Assembly (NCBI GenBank): GCA_029934875.1
Contig: JAOZLK010000110.1
Coordinates: 1 to 10,008, forward strand
DNA length: 10,008 bases
From: Bacteroidales bacterium
GTDB taxonomy: Bacteria > Bacteroidota > Bacteroidia > Bacteroidales > GCA-2748055
Direction: 5' to 3'
The stretch's first letter is position 1. Every line of letters begins with the position of its first letter. Both the position numbers and the translations under genes were made by a program. The notes beneath the pieces were generated by a model. The model was not told the DNA's origin. It saw only the letters and a program-made list of their open reading frames with translations, and ran no database searches. This document shows, piece by piece, positions 1 to 6,987 of the stretch.

Positions 1-2
1 AC

Positions 3-140
3 ATTCTGCAACTATCCGGACATGCTCATCAGACATTGAAAAGCACCTGCATCACCGGGATCCTGGAAGCTGAAGAGGCTTACATAAGAGAATCTGTAAT
101 AAGGTTTATTGATGCCACGGACGATCTGGTATATCAGTAA
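3..140 (+). CDS. C-terminal end of an unrecognised protein (5' truncated)
   Basis: An open frame enters from the left edge and ends at a TAA at 138-140, giving about 45 residues that finish in ...IDATDDLVYQ. The other two plus-strand frames have stops at 37-39 and near 74, so this is the only frame open across the edge. The peptide looks mildly amphipathic and helical (ILEAEEAYIRES) and contains no motif that I recognise. It overlaps the start of the next small ORF by about 29 bases. It could be the true end of an upstream gene, or one half of a gene broken by a frameshift whose remainder is the following ORF. The function is unknown, and the short length makes the coding call itself uncertain. 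Confidence 0.3.
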   Translation: MLQLSGHAHQTLKSTCITGILEAEEAYIRESVIRFIDATDDLVYQ

Positions 141-363
141 GTGTTTAATAGCCCCTAAAGCCCTTGAAGCTCTTAAAGCTCAAAGCCCTTATTACCCAGG
201 AAAGCATTGGACTTACATAAGGCTTCCTGAACCGGAACTGGAATCAATCCTGAATGAAAACACCCTTGGAAGCCTGGTGATGGAACTGGATAGGGATCCT
301 GTTTTGAATATTGCCCTTGGAAACAGGGAGGGAGCCACATTCCACAAACTCACCTTCCGATGA
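112..363 (+). CDS. Small hypothetical protein, possibly the C-terminal piece of a frameshifted gene
   Basis: This frame of 83 residues runs from an ATG at 112 to a TGA at 361. A TTG directly before it at 109 is the alternative start. An AAGG at 101-104 sits seven bases before the ATG and could act as a ribosome binding site. All three minus-strand frames are interrupted between 141 and 200, so this is the only long frame here. Its composition is protein-like, with a C-terminal half suggesting beta strands (LGSLVMELDRDPVLNIALG), but no family is recognised. There is no signal peptide or membrane segment. It ends 15 bases from the convergent stop of the GH5 gene. The overlap with the frame ending at 140 suggests either translational coupling or a frameshift. 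Confidence 0.3.
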   Translation: MPRTIWYISKCLIAPKALEALKAQSPYYPGKHWTYIRLPEPELESILNENTLGSLVMELDRDPVLNIALGNREGATFHKLTFR

Positions 364-378
364 GTATCTGCCCCTGGA

Positions 379-2355
379 CTAGTCTTTGATGAAGCGCCTG
401 TTCATCACCCCCTGCGGGCTGGTCATTCTAAGGAGATAGAGTCCGCTCGCCAGTTCACTGACATCCAGTCCGCTTTCCATGGAAAAATCTTCAATCTGCC
501 TGACAAGGGTCCCGCCAGCAGTAAAAATGGAGACGGAAGCCTCAGGAAATGATTGATCCGAGGCAATAAAAAGCCTGTCTCCAGCCGGATTGGGGTATAA
601 GGTAAAACCCTCCAAATCCTGCAACTCCAGATCTGTCACATTGGAGAAGATAAACTTATCCATATTGAATGGTGGCTTTTTCAGGATCATAATCCGCATG
701 ATCTGTTCGCCTGCCTCTAGCTGAACCCGTGCTGATACATCTGAAGTGGCGGTCATACTACCTGTTTTTGGCGCAGTCAGTGTCGCAGCAAGTTTGCCAT
801 CAAATAAAATGCGGAAAATTCCACCACCATCCAGGGAGGCCACCTGTGTGGTGATCTCATAGCTTCCCGCCTCAACAACTTCAACACAGTACTCCAACCA
901 TTCACCAGGGGCTGCATAAGTAAGCTGGAATCCTCCCGGCCTGATTTCAATATCTACACCCTCATTGGGACGATAAGCCCCCGGTATGTTGTCCGCAGTG
1001 GTCTCATGATAGGCAATCCCTTCACCTCCAGTGTCATAATCCTCAGCCTCAACGACCCCCGGCAATTTACAGAAACTGCCATTATAAGGCTTCCTTTCGG
1101 TCAGGGGCAGGTAAATTTGAGCCGGGTAAGAATAATGTTGAATGGTATCGCTAAGCGCGATTACACGATAGGTATATGAATTCTCCTGTTTGCTAAGCGA
1201 ATCAAGGAAGACTGTGGCATCGGCAAAAGTACCAGCCAGCGGTTCAAATGCTCCATCGTTCACCCTGCGTTCAATGAGAATGGTATCATAGGGCTCGCTG
1301 CCTGATTTCCATCCTATTTGTACCAGCGAATCATCTACCACCGAAAGTGTCAGGTTGTCAGGACTTTGCAAAGTAGTATGAATCAGTATATCCTTGGAGT
1401 CCTGCCAGGTATGAGTGCTCCTTTGAAGTACCTCAAACCATCCACCGTCATCCCATACTGTGAATACAAAGTTGTTCTCAAGGCATCCCCTCACATAGGT
1501 AGCATAGTGCAGCATCCTGGAGTTATAGTCACAATCCCACATGGCGCCGAACTCACCCAGTAAGATCTCCACATTGTTCTGGTCGGCCCAGTTTCTGACC
1601 TTGTCGAACTTGGAATAAATGGCATTGCGGTCGGATACACTTCCCCAGGTACCATTGCTTTCTCCTGCAAAATTCCATGGGTCGTAAGAGTGAAAATAGG
1701 CCAATATATATGGATCATCAGGCACCACTGCCGCCATTAAATCACTCGAACTGGCCCAACCCTTGCCTGAATAGACAACGATTCTTGTGGGATGATCCTT
1801 TCGGATGATTCCCAACAGCCGCGCATTTGCCTCATCAATCTGGACCTGGGTAAGCCCCTCATGATCTCCGGTACGGGGCTCATTCAAGATCTCAAAAAAA
1901 AGCTTCTCCGATTTCCCTTTGAAATGCACCGACACCTGGCTCCAGATGCTGTCAAAACGCGCCCTTACTGCAGGATTTCCAAAATCCTCTTTCAACCAGC
2001 TCTCGTGATGGGCATTGATTATCACGAACATATCCCGCTCAAGGCCCCATTCCACAATCTCCTCCACCCTGTTGAGCCAGCTGGCGTCAACGGTATAGGG
2101 TGCAGTGGTCGCGGTATGTTTATCCCATGTTACCGGTATCCGTACGGTCCTGAAGCCAGCCTCCACATAGTCATCAAAATAGGACTCCTCTGCCGCCGGG
2201 TTATTCCATCCACCTTCCGTGGGAGGTTCCAGGGTATTCCCCAGGTTTGTCCCCCGACCCATCCGGGCAACTGCTTCAGCAGGTGTGATCTGTGCATTCA
2301 AAAGCACAGTAAGGGAGAGAAATAATATGGACAAGAGGTTATAAATACGCTTCAT
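379..2355 (-). CDS. Secreted GH5 family glucanase with Fn3-like, CBM6-like and T9SS sorting modules
   Basis: This 658-residue multidomain endoglycanase probably hydrolyses beta-1,4-glucan or a related beta-glycan at the cell surface. I chose the ATG at 2355 because a typical signal peptide follows at once (about residues 1-22, ending LLNAQ); a longer frame to 2397 adds 14 non-signal residues. The GH5 barrel covers about residues 25-325: NLGNTLE near 37-43, HH at 116-117, the general acid/base E159 in FEILNEP, HSYDP at 222-226, the nucleophile E268 in LLGEFGA and the barrel Trp W301. An Fn3-like region follows at about 330-418. A CBM6-like domain at about 431-576 begins with VVEAEDYD. The last 80 residues form a type A T9SS tail with YPNP at 587 and SGLYLLR near the end. 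Family assignment is firm. The subfamily and substrate are not; the NLGNTLE block recalls GH5_4 and related groups. It is the last gene of the minus-strand cluster, 97 bases after the TIM-barrel gene. Confidence 0.9.
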   Translation of the reverse strand: MKRIYNLLSILFLSLTVLLNAQITPAEAVARMGRGTNLGNTLEPPTEGGWNNPAAEESYFDDYVEAGFRTVRIPVTWDKHTATTAPYTVDASWLNRVEEIVEWGLERDMFVIINAHHESWLKEDFGNPAVRARFDSIWSQVSVHFKGKSEKLFFEILNEPRTGDHEGLTQVQIDEANARLLGIIRKDHPTRIVVYSGKGWASSSDLMAAVVPDDPYILAYFHSYDPWNFAGESNGTWGSVSDRNAIYSKFDKVRNWADQNNVEILLGEFGAMWDCDYNSRMLHYATYVRGCLENNFVFTVWDDGGWFEVLQRSTHTWQDSKDILIHTTLQSPDNLTLSVVDDSLVQIGWKSGSEPYDTILIERRVNDGAFEPLAGTFADATVFLDSLSKQENSYTYRVIALSDTIQHYSYPAQIYLPLTERKPYNGSFCKLPGVVEAEDYDTGGEGIAYHETTADNIPGAYRPNEGVDIEIRPGGFQLTYAAPGEWLEYCVEVVEAGSYEITTQVASLDGGGIFRILFDGKLAATLTAPKTGSMTATSDVSARVQLEAGEQIMRIMILKKPPFNMDKFIFSNVTDLELQDLEGFTLYPNPAGDRLFIASDQSFPEASVSIFTAGGTLVRQIEDFSMESGLDVSELASGLYLLRMTSPQGVMNRRFIKD

Positions 2356-2452
2356 CTTCAAAATTTTTTGTAAAGAAAACGAATTGCTCCCGTTCACTGG
2401 CCCAAAGCAGATAATTCAGAATAAATCAAGATAAGAAGTCTTAACTGAAGGA

Positions 2453-3328
2453 TCAGTCAATCATAGTATTAAACACGCTTAACTGCTCTTTCATAGCAGC
2501 AATTCTGTCTTCTGGATTTGTGCGTGCCTCAAGCAAAATCCAGCCTTTATATTCTATCTCAACAAATAAATCCATCAGCTGCTGATAAGGATACTCACCC
2601 ATATTTAATTCCCGGATATGCACAGTATCCCCGAACCATTTTTTCACGGAATTAAAATGATCCTCCAGCCCGGGAGGTAATAAATCCTGGTCGTTGGAAT
2701 TCCAGCATATTTTTACACTTTTTTCACTTACCTGTTCAAAAATAGCTTTCATATTTGGAAGCTGCTGGGTAAGCTTGCCATGAACCTCCACCCTGACCAC
2801 CTGTCCCAGGTCACTGGCGTACCGCCCCACTTCATTTAAAGATGCAGCTATCTGTGCAATGGTCTTTTCCTCCGGCACATCCTCTGGTAAACCATTGGGC
2901 TTAACCTTAATCCCACTGGCACCGATGTCGCTGCACAATTTAAGATACTCCTTTGTTCCCTCAATATTCTTCCTGACATTCGCCTGATCCGCCTGGTGAT
3001 ATTCAAAATTGGATCCATACCCCACACAGCTCACCGGACTGTCGGCAAAGCGCTGCTTCACGTCAGACCGCTGCTTTGCACTCAGGCTGGTTTCAACTCC
3101 ATGTGCGTGCTGCGTGCGTAGCTCAACACCCAGGAAGCCGGTCTTCTCACAATTTGCAATCAAGGTTGGCAAATCCCAATCCCTGCCCCACAGGTAGGTG
3201 ACCAGTCCCAGTTTCATTCCAGACTTTTTCATAATGGCCCGGGCCGAAAGAGGGTCAATCAAAGAAAGACCGGCGCCGGCAAGCAGGCTATTCTGAAGAA
3301 AACGACGACGCGATTGATGATGTTCCAC
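2453..3328 (-). CDS. Tat-exported sugar phosphate isomerase/epimerase-like (xylose isomerase-like TIM barrel) protein
   Basis: This protein of 291 residues belongs to the AP endonuclease 2/xylose isomerase-like barrel superfamily, which includes sugar epimerases, isomerases and lyases that use a divalent metal. With a GTG start at 3328 the N-terminus carries the twin-arginine motif SRRRFL followed by a hydrophobic stretch, suggesting Tat export. The frame is open upstream to 3382, but that start would overlap the previous gene by 44 bases and push the signal inward. Likely metal ligands fit the family pattern: E181 in VRVEVHG, D213 in WNSNDQD, H237 in VHIREL and E267 in LLEART. GTG follows the stop of the DUF6807 gene by 10 bases, so the two are probably cotranscribed and perhaps translationally coupled. 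The substrate cannot be read from the sequence. The neighbouring exported oxidoreductase suggests an oxidised sugar or glycoside, which is inference. Confidence 0.82.
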   Translation of the reverse strand: MEHHQSRRRFLQNSLLAGAGLSLIDPLSARAIMKKSGMKLGLVTYLWGRDWDLPTLIANCEKTGFLGVELRTQHAHGVETSLSAKQRSDVKQRFADSPVSCVGYGSNFEYHQADQANVRKNIEGTKEYLKLCSDIGASGIKVKPNGLPEDVPEEKTIAQIAASLNEVGRYASDLGQVVRVEVHGKLTQQLPNMKAIFEQVSEKSVKICWNSNDQDLLPPGLEDHFNSVKKWFGDTVHIRELNMGEYPYQQLMDLFVEIEYKGWILLEARTNPEDRIAAMKEQLSVFNTMID

Positions 3329-3338
3329 AATTCCAGTA

Positions 3339-4379
3339 TTAATTGGCGTAATCGTCAGCCAGGTGATTAATAATCTCATCACTCATATCTTCAGCTGCAA
3401 CAACCAGCCTGTATCTGAATGTAACAGACTCTCCTTTTTTCAAACTGAAGTTTAATTCATTTTCACCTCCTGAAAACACCTTCTGTCCCAGTGTGTTGGC
3501 AGCAAACAAACCATAGCCCCTCGCATGCCAGTAGGTAGGGTATCCAACATTTGAAGGGTGATCGATAATTACCAGCGCGATCTGCTCCCCATTGATCTCA
3601 CCCGAAAGTTCCATCCACCGGCATCGGGTACCCCAAACATCGGCTCCTGTAACTCCTTCGGCACTCCTGTAATCTCCCTTCACAAGTGTATTGTCCATTT
3701 TCTCCACCCTGGTCACATTCCCGTGCGCATCCATAAGATCAGTTGGCTTGTCAGAAGGAAGTTCCAGTTCACGGGCTACCCGAATGGCAAACATGCCCTC
3801 TTTATTATCAGTGAATTTGACCTCATCTAAAAGAGCCGTCAGGGTGGTGGTGCGATCAATGATGCGTACATCATCCATCGCCATAAAACTAAAACTGCTT
3901 TGCTCCTTCAGCAATTCTGTTTCATCGGGAGACTTCCAGACTGCGCTTGTGGCCAGCAGGGCACTCCCCTGGCCACCTTCAGCTTTATCAACGGACTGGT
4001 GATAAATGCAGCCATAAGCATCTCGTTTTTCAGGAGGAATAGCCTCTGAGTTATTCCAGAAATCAAGTCCGTTCACATCCCCATAATTGAGCCATACACC
4101 CACATGATGTGGATGGTCCGTACGATCGCCCTCCTTATTAATCATGGGAAAACTCCGGGTCAGCATGTTCCCTGCCGGAGACATAAGCGGCCATAGTACA
4201 GGTTTTTTCACATTATCGGGATAGATGTAGGAGGTAAAGAGCTTACCATCTACCATTACATCTACTTTTTTTTCAGCTTCATGAACACTCAATTCAATTG
4301 GCTTCATGGTCCCATGTTGAGCATAGAGCAGGCCAGTGATGCATAAAAAGGCCAAAAGTCCGGTCGTTCTGTAATTCAT
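3339..4379 (-). CDS. Secreted DUF6807 (PmoA-like) family protein
   Basis: This 346-residue protein matches the DUF6807 family, often labelled 'PmoA' in databases although it is unrelated in function to particulate methane monooxygenase. The ATG at 4379 is preferred over an in-frame TTG at 4391 because it directly precedes a signal peptide (about residues 1-21, ending LLYAQ). Family blocks seen are KPVLWPLMSPAG at 59-70, the His-rich DHPHH at 88-92, DVNGLDFW at 101-108 and DHPSNVGYPTYWHARGYG from residue 273. The fold is probably all-beta, and the clustered histidines and Asp suggest a metal or sugar site. No enzymatic role is established from the sequence. It sits between a Gfo/Idh/MocA gene (55-base gap) and a TIM-barrel isomerase gene (10-base gap), a neighbourhood that points to periplasmic sugar processing. 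Confidence 0.85.
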   Translation of the reverse strand: MNYRTTGLLAFLCITGLLYAQHGTMKPIELSVHEAEKKVDVMVDGKLFTSYIYPDNVKKPVLWPLMSPAGNMLTRSFPMINKEGDRTDHPHHVGVWLNYGDVNGLDFWNNSEAIPPEKRDAYGCIYHQSVDKAEGGQGSALLATSAVWKSPDETELLKEQSSFSFMAMDDVRIIDRTTTLTALLDEVKFTDNKEGMFAIRVARELELPSDKPTDLMDAHGNVTRVEKMDNTLVKGDYRSAEGVTGADVWGTRCRWMELSGEINGEQIALVIIDHPSNVGYPTYWHARGYGLFAANTLGQKVFSGGENELNFSLKKGESVTFRYRLVVAAEDMSDEIINHLADDYAN

Positions 4380-4434
4380 TAGTCTTATCAATTTATCTTA
4401 AAGGTTTATAAAGATGATATGCACAAGGAGCGAC

Positions 4435-5775
4435 TTAGACCTTCGCCGGAACCTCAAAGCCTTCACGATAATTTCGTGTCAGCATCTGATCGGCTTCAGG
4501 GTCATTCACAAATTTCTCAGAATCAGGATTAAAGGTCAATACACGATCCAGGCGGTAAGCAATGTTACCAAGATGAGCCAAACCTGATGAAAGGTGAGCG
4601 GTTTCCACCGGACCGTTAAGGATGGAGGCATCATGCTTCCTGACAGCCTCGATAAAATTGGTAAAATGCCCGTCAGTACCACCAGCGCCACGGTCCATAC
4701 CGCTTGCTGATACACCCCCATCACTACCCGATTTACCCGGCTCCCGATTCTGACCCAAATAGGTCTCATATTTATCATAGCCTTTCACCACAAGTATCCC
4801 CTTATCGCCATAGAAAATATTTCCTACCGTGGCTCCCTCCTCGGTATTGGTGCACCAGGGACGAACTTCAAATTGAATGATCTTATTCTCATCCGGATAC
4901 TTATAAACCGATGTAAGTACCTCGGGAACCTCCTTACAGTCATCCCAGAGAAACTTTCCACCCATGGAGGTAATCTTTGAGGGAAGCCCCACATCCAGGC
5001 CCCACATACAAAGGTCGGTTTCATGAATGCCCTGGTTACCCACATCCCCGTTTCCGTAATCCCAGTGCCAGTGCCAGTTGTAATGAACAAGGTTCTCTGT
5101 AAAGGGTCTTTTGGGGGCCGGACCGGTCCACAGATCGTAATCGAGGCCCTCTGGCACAGGCGAGAAACCTTTATCACCAATATCGGCTCGCCAGCGGAAT
5201 ACAAGACCACGAGCCATATAGACCCTGCCGATATATCCATCCCTCATTAATTCGATGGCCTCATTGACTGCCGGCGAAGATCTTAATTGTACTCCATGCT
5301 GAACGATGCGATCATATTTCTGCACCGCTTCCACCATCTTCCGGCCTTCCCATATATTATGTGAACCGGGTTTTTCCACATAAACGTCTTTACCTGCCTG
5401 GCAGGCCCAGATAAGCGAAAGTGCATGCCAGTGGTTTGGTGATGCAATACTGACCACATCAATATCTTTGTTGTCCATAACCCTGCGAAGATCCTGCTCC
5501 AGGGCGACATCCTGACCATAGGTATCTTTGAATTCCTTTTGACGCTTACCCAAAATATTCATATCCGGGTCGCACAGGGTGCTTACCTGAACATTATCCT
5601 GAACCATTAAACCCTTGACATGACTTTTACCCCGACCATTAAGGCCTAAAACCGCAGCATTTATTCGGTCATTGGCTCCAAAGGCCTTTGCCGGAATAAT
5701 AGTTGGCGCCATGATGATTCCAGAACTGGCAAGAGCTGTTTTCTTTACAAAGGATCTTCTTGTTTCCATTTTCAT
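4435..5775 (-). CDS. Tat-exported Gfo/Idh/MocA family oxidoreductase
   Basis: This protein of 446 residues is an NAD(P)-dependent sugar or polyol dehydrogenase-type enzyme. The N-terminus has the twin-arginine motif TRRSFVKK at 5-12, a hydrophobic segment and a likely cleavage site near AKAFG, so it is predicted to fold with its cofactor and be exported to the periplasm by Tat. The Rossmann half has GLNGRG at 44-49, CDPD at 68-71 and the family signature EKP at 134-136, with K135 the usual active-site lysine. The C-terminal half has a Trp/His-rich block at 234-254 ending NQGIHETD, with H251 a candidate catalytic residue. ATG at 5775 is used; ATG at 5769 is also possible. It is the first gene of a four-gene minus-strand cluster with a promoter 40 bases upstream. 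The substrate is unknown; oxidation of a glycoside hydroxyl is plausible. Confidence 0.88.
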   Translation of the reverse strand: MKMETRRSFVKKTALASSGIIMAPTIIPAKAFGANDRINAAVLGLNGRGKSHVKGLMVQDNVQVSTLCDPDMNILGKRQKEFKDTYGQDVALEQDLRRVMDNKDIDVVSIASPNHWHALSLIWACQAGKDVYVEKPGSHNIWEGRKMVEAVQKYDRIVQHGVQLRSSPAVNEAIELMRDGYIGRVYMARGLVFRWRADIGDKGFSPVPEGLDYDLWTGPAPKRPFTENLVHYNWHWHWDYGNGDVGNQGIHETDLCMWGLDVGLPSKITSMGGKFLWDDCKEVPEVLTSVYKYPDENKIIQFEVRPWCTNTEEGATVGNIFYGDKGILVVKGYDKYETYLGQNREPGKSGSDGGVSASGMDRGAGGTDGHFTNFIEAVRKHDASILNGPVETAHLSSGLAHLGNIAYRLDRVLTFNPDSEKFVNDPEADQMLTRNYREGFEVPAKV

Positions 5776-5814
5776 AACTGTTTAGAGCAAAATAAAAGTA
5801 GTTGTGTGCTATCT

Positions 5815-5844
5815 CAAATATAGTATAATTCAAAAGAGTCCAAT
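5815..5844 (-). promoter_or_regulatory. Bacteroidota-type promoter for the Gfo/Idh-DUF6807-TIM-GH5 cluster
   Basis: On the minus strand, TATATTTG at 5822-5815 is an exact match to the Bacteroidota -7 consensus TAnnTTTG. It is preceded after 18 bases by ATTG (5844-5841), close to the -33 TTTG element, whose usual spacing is about 19-21. Transcription would start near 5808, giving a leader of roughly 30 bases before the ATG at 5775. No operator or other conserved site was recognised around it. Confidence 0.55.
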
Positions 5845-5922
5845 GTTTAGCTGTGTCAATAACATCTAAAAAACGTTTCATGTATATTGCGGGAGGCTTT
5901 AATAATTCCTAATTTTCGCAGC

Positions 5923-6945
5923 ATGAAAGCACTGGTAAAGTCCAAAGCAGAAAAGGGGATCTGGATGGAGGATGTTCCCATCCCGGTAACAGGCCCCAAC
6001 GATGTACTCATCAAGGTTTCCAAATCATCCATTTGCGGTACAGACCTCCACATCTATAATTGGGATGAATGGGCCCAAAAGACCATTCCTGTGGGCTTGA
6101 CCATCGGCCATGAATATGCAGGCCACGTAGCCCAGGTAGGAAGTGAAGTGTCTGAGTTTCAGGAGGGTGATCGGGTGACTGGTGAGGGACACATATCCTG
6201 CGGACACTGCAGGAATTGCCGGCGTGGAAGACAGCATATCTGCGAGACAACCATAGGAATCGGGGTGAATGTTAATGGTTCCTTTGCCCAGTTTGTAAAG
6301 GTTCCCTCCAGCAATGTGATGAAAATCAATGCCAGTATTCCGGATGAGGTACTCTCTATTATGGATCCACTGGGGAATGCCACCCACACAGCCCTCTCCT
6401 TCCCCATGATTGGGGAAGATGTACTGGTTACCGGTGCTGGACTCATCGGAAGCATGGCTGTGGCTGTAGCTCGTTTTGCTGGTGCCCGTTATGTGGTGGC
6501 TACTGAAACCAGTGCTTACAGGGCCGACCTGGCTAAAAAAATGGGAGCCGACCATGTGGTAAATCCCCTGAAGGAAAACCTGAGGGAGGTCATGGACAAC
6601 ATGGGAATGATCGGATTCGATATCGGACTGGAGTGTTCAGGAGCCCCGGCAGCCTTCAATCAGCTGGTGGATCACATGTACAACTCGGGTAAAATTTCCC
6701 TCCTGGGCATACTTCCTTCCAGCACACAGGTTGACTGGAACCGGATTATCTTCAAAGGACTCACCATGAAAGGCATCTACGGACGGGAAATGTACGAAAC
6801 CTGGTACCAGATGGAGCAGATGCTCATGTCGGGACTGGACCTCTCCCCCATCATTACGCACCGTTTCCCCATTGAAGAGTTTCAAAAGGGATTCGATGTG
6901 ATGGCAGAAGGAAACTGCGGCAAAGTAATCCTCAGCTGGGACTAG
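5923..6945 (+). CDS. tdh: L-threonine 3-dehydrogenase
   Basis: The enzyme oxidises L-threonine to 2-amino-3-ketobutyrate with NAD+, the first step of threonine breakdown to glycine and acetyl-CoA, in the cytoplasm. It has 340 residues against 341 in E. coli Tdh, and resembles it closely throughout, including the same start (MKAL) and end (KVILSWD). Catalytic zinc ligands C38, H63 and E64 and structural zinc cysteines C93, C96, C99 and C107 fall at the same numbers as in E. coli. [14 protein letters not shown] is intact and a GAGLIG nucleotide-binding turn follows near 177. The frame extends to a TTG at 5887, but ATG 5923 fits the family start; a GGGAGG at 5890-5895 is too distant to serve it. 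No kbl (the next pathway enzyme) is adjacent: the gene lies between two minus-strand sugar clusters. Confidence 0.96.
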   Translation: MKALVKSKAEKGIWMEDVPIPVTGPNDVLIKVSKSSICGTDLHIYNWDEWAQKTIPVGLTIGHEYAGHVAQVGSEVSEFQEGDRVTGEGHISCGHCRNCRRGRQHICETTIGIGVNVNGSFAQFVKVPSSNVMKINASIPDEVLSIMDPLGNATHTALSFPMIGEDVLVTGAGLIGSMAVAVARFAGARYVVATETSAYRADLAKKMGADHVVNPLKENLREVMDNMGMIGFDIGLECSGAPAAFNQLVDHMYNSGKISLLGILPSSTQVDWNRIIFKGLTMKGIYGREMYETWYQMEQMLMSGLDLSPIITHRFPIEEFQKGFDVMAEGNCGKVILSWD

Positions 6946-6987
6946 TCAGGAATCCTGATTAATGGTTCAGAGCTTCTGATTAATGGT
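6946..6987. repeat. Tandem pair of 21-bp hairpin units at the tdh/GH109 convergent junction
   Basis: Two adjacent 21-base units (6946-6966 and 6967-6987) agree at 17 of 21 positions. Each begins with a short stem-loop, TCAGG-AAT-CCTGA in the first and TCAGA-GCT-TCTGA in the second, and ends with the identical tail TTAATGGT. The innermost stem pair changes from G-C to A-T while pairing is kept. The first unit begins directly after the tdh stop codon, and the second covers the stop and final codons of the GH109 gene (its stop is at 6982-6980). Neither unit is followed by a T-run, so a classical terminator is not evident, although a role in bidirectional 3'-end formation or RNA stability is possible. 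Confidence 0.6.

Noticed and set aside
1792..2325. Plus-strand ORF of 177 codons
   Set aside because: It is antisense to the GH5 catalytic domain and its translation matches no family.
2356..2452. Terminator or separate promoter before the GH5 gene
   Set aside because: Only loose inverted words such as TTCAG/CTGAA 26 bases apart were found, with no T-run and no good -7 element.
3339..4379. Methane monooxygenase subunit PmoA
   Set aside because: The database name 'PmoA' for this family is misleading: the protein is a soluble secreted beta-rich DUF6807 member without the membrane helices of methane monooxygenase.
5887..5917. Leaderless tdh promoter (TTG, 20 bases, TAATTTTC)
   Set aside because: Spacing is right but the elements are imperfect, and transcription would start almost at the ATG; not strong enough to list.
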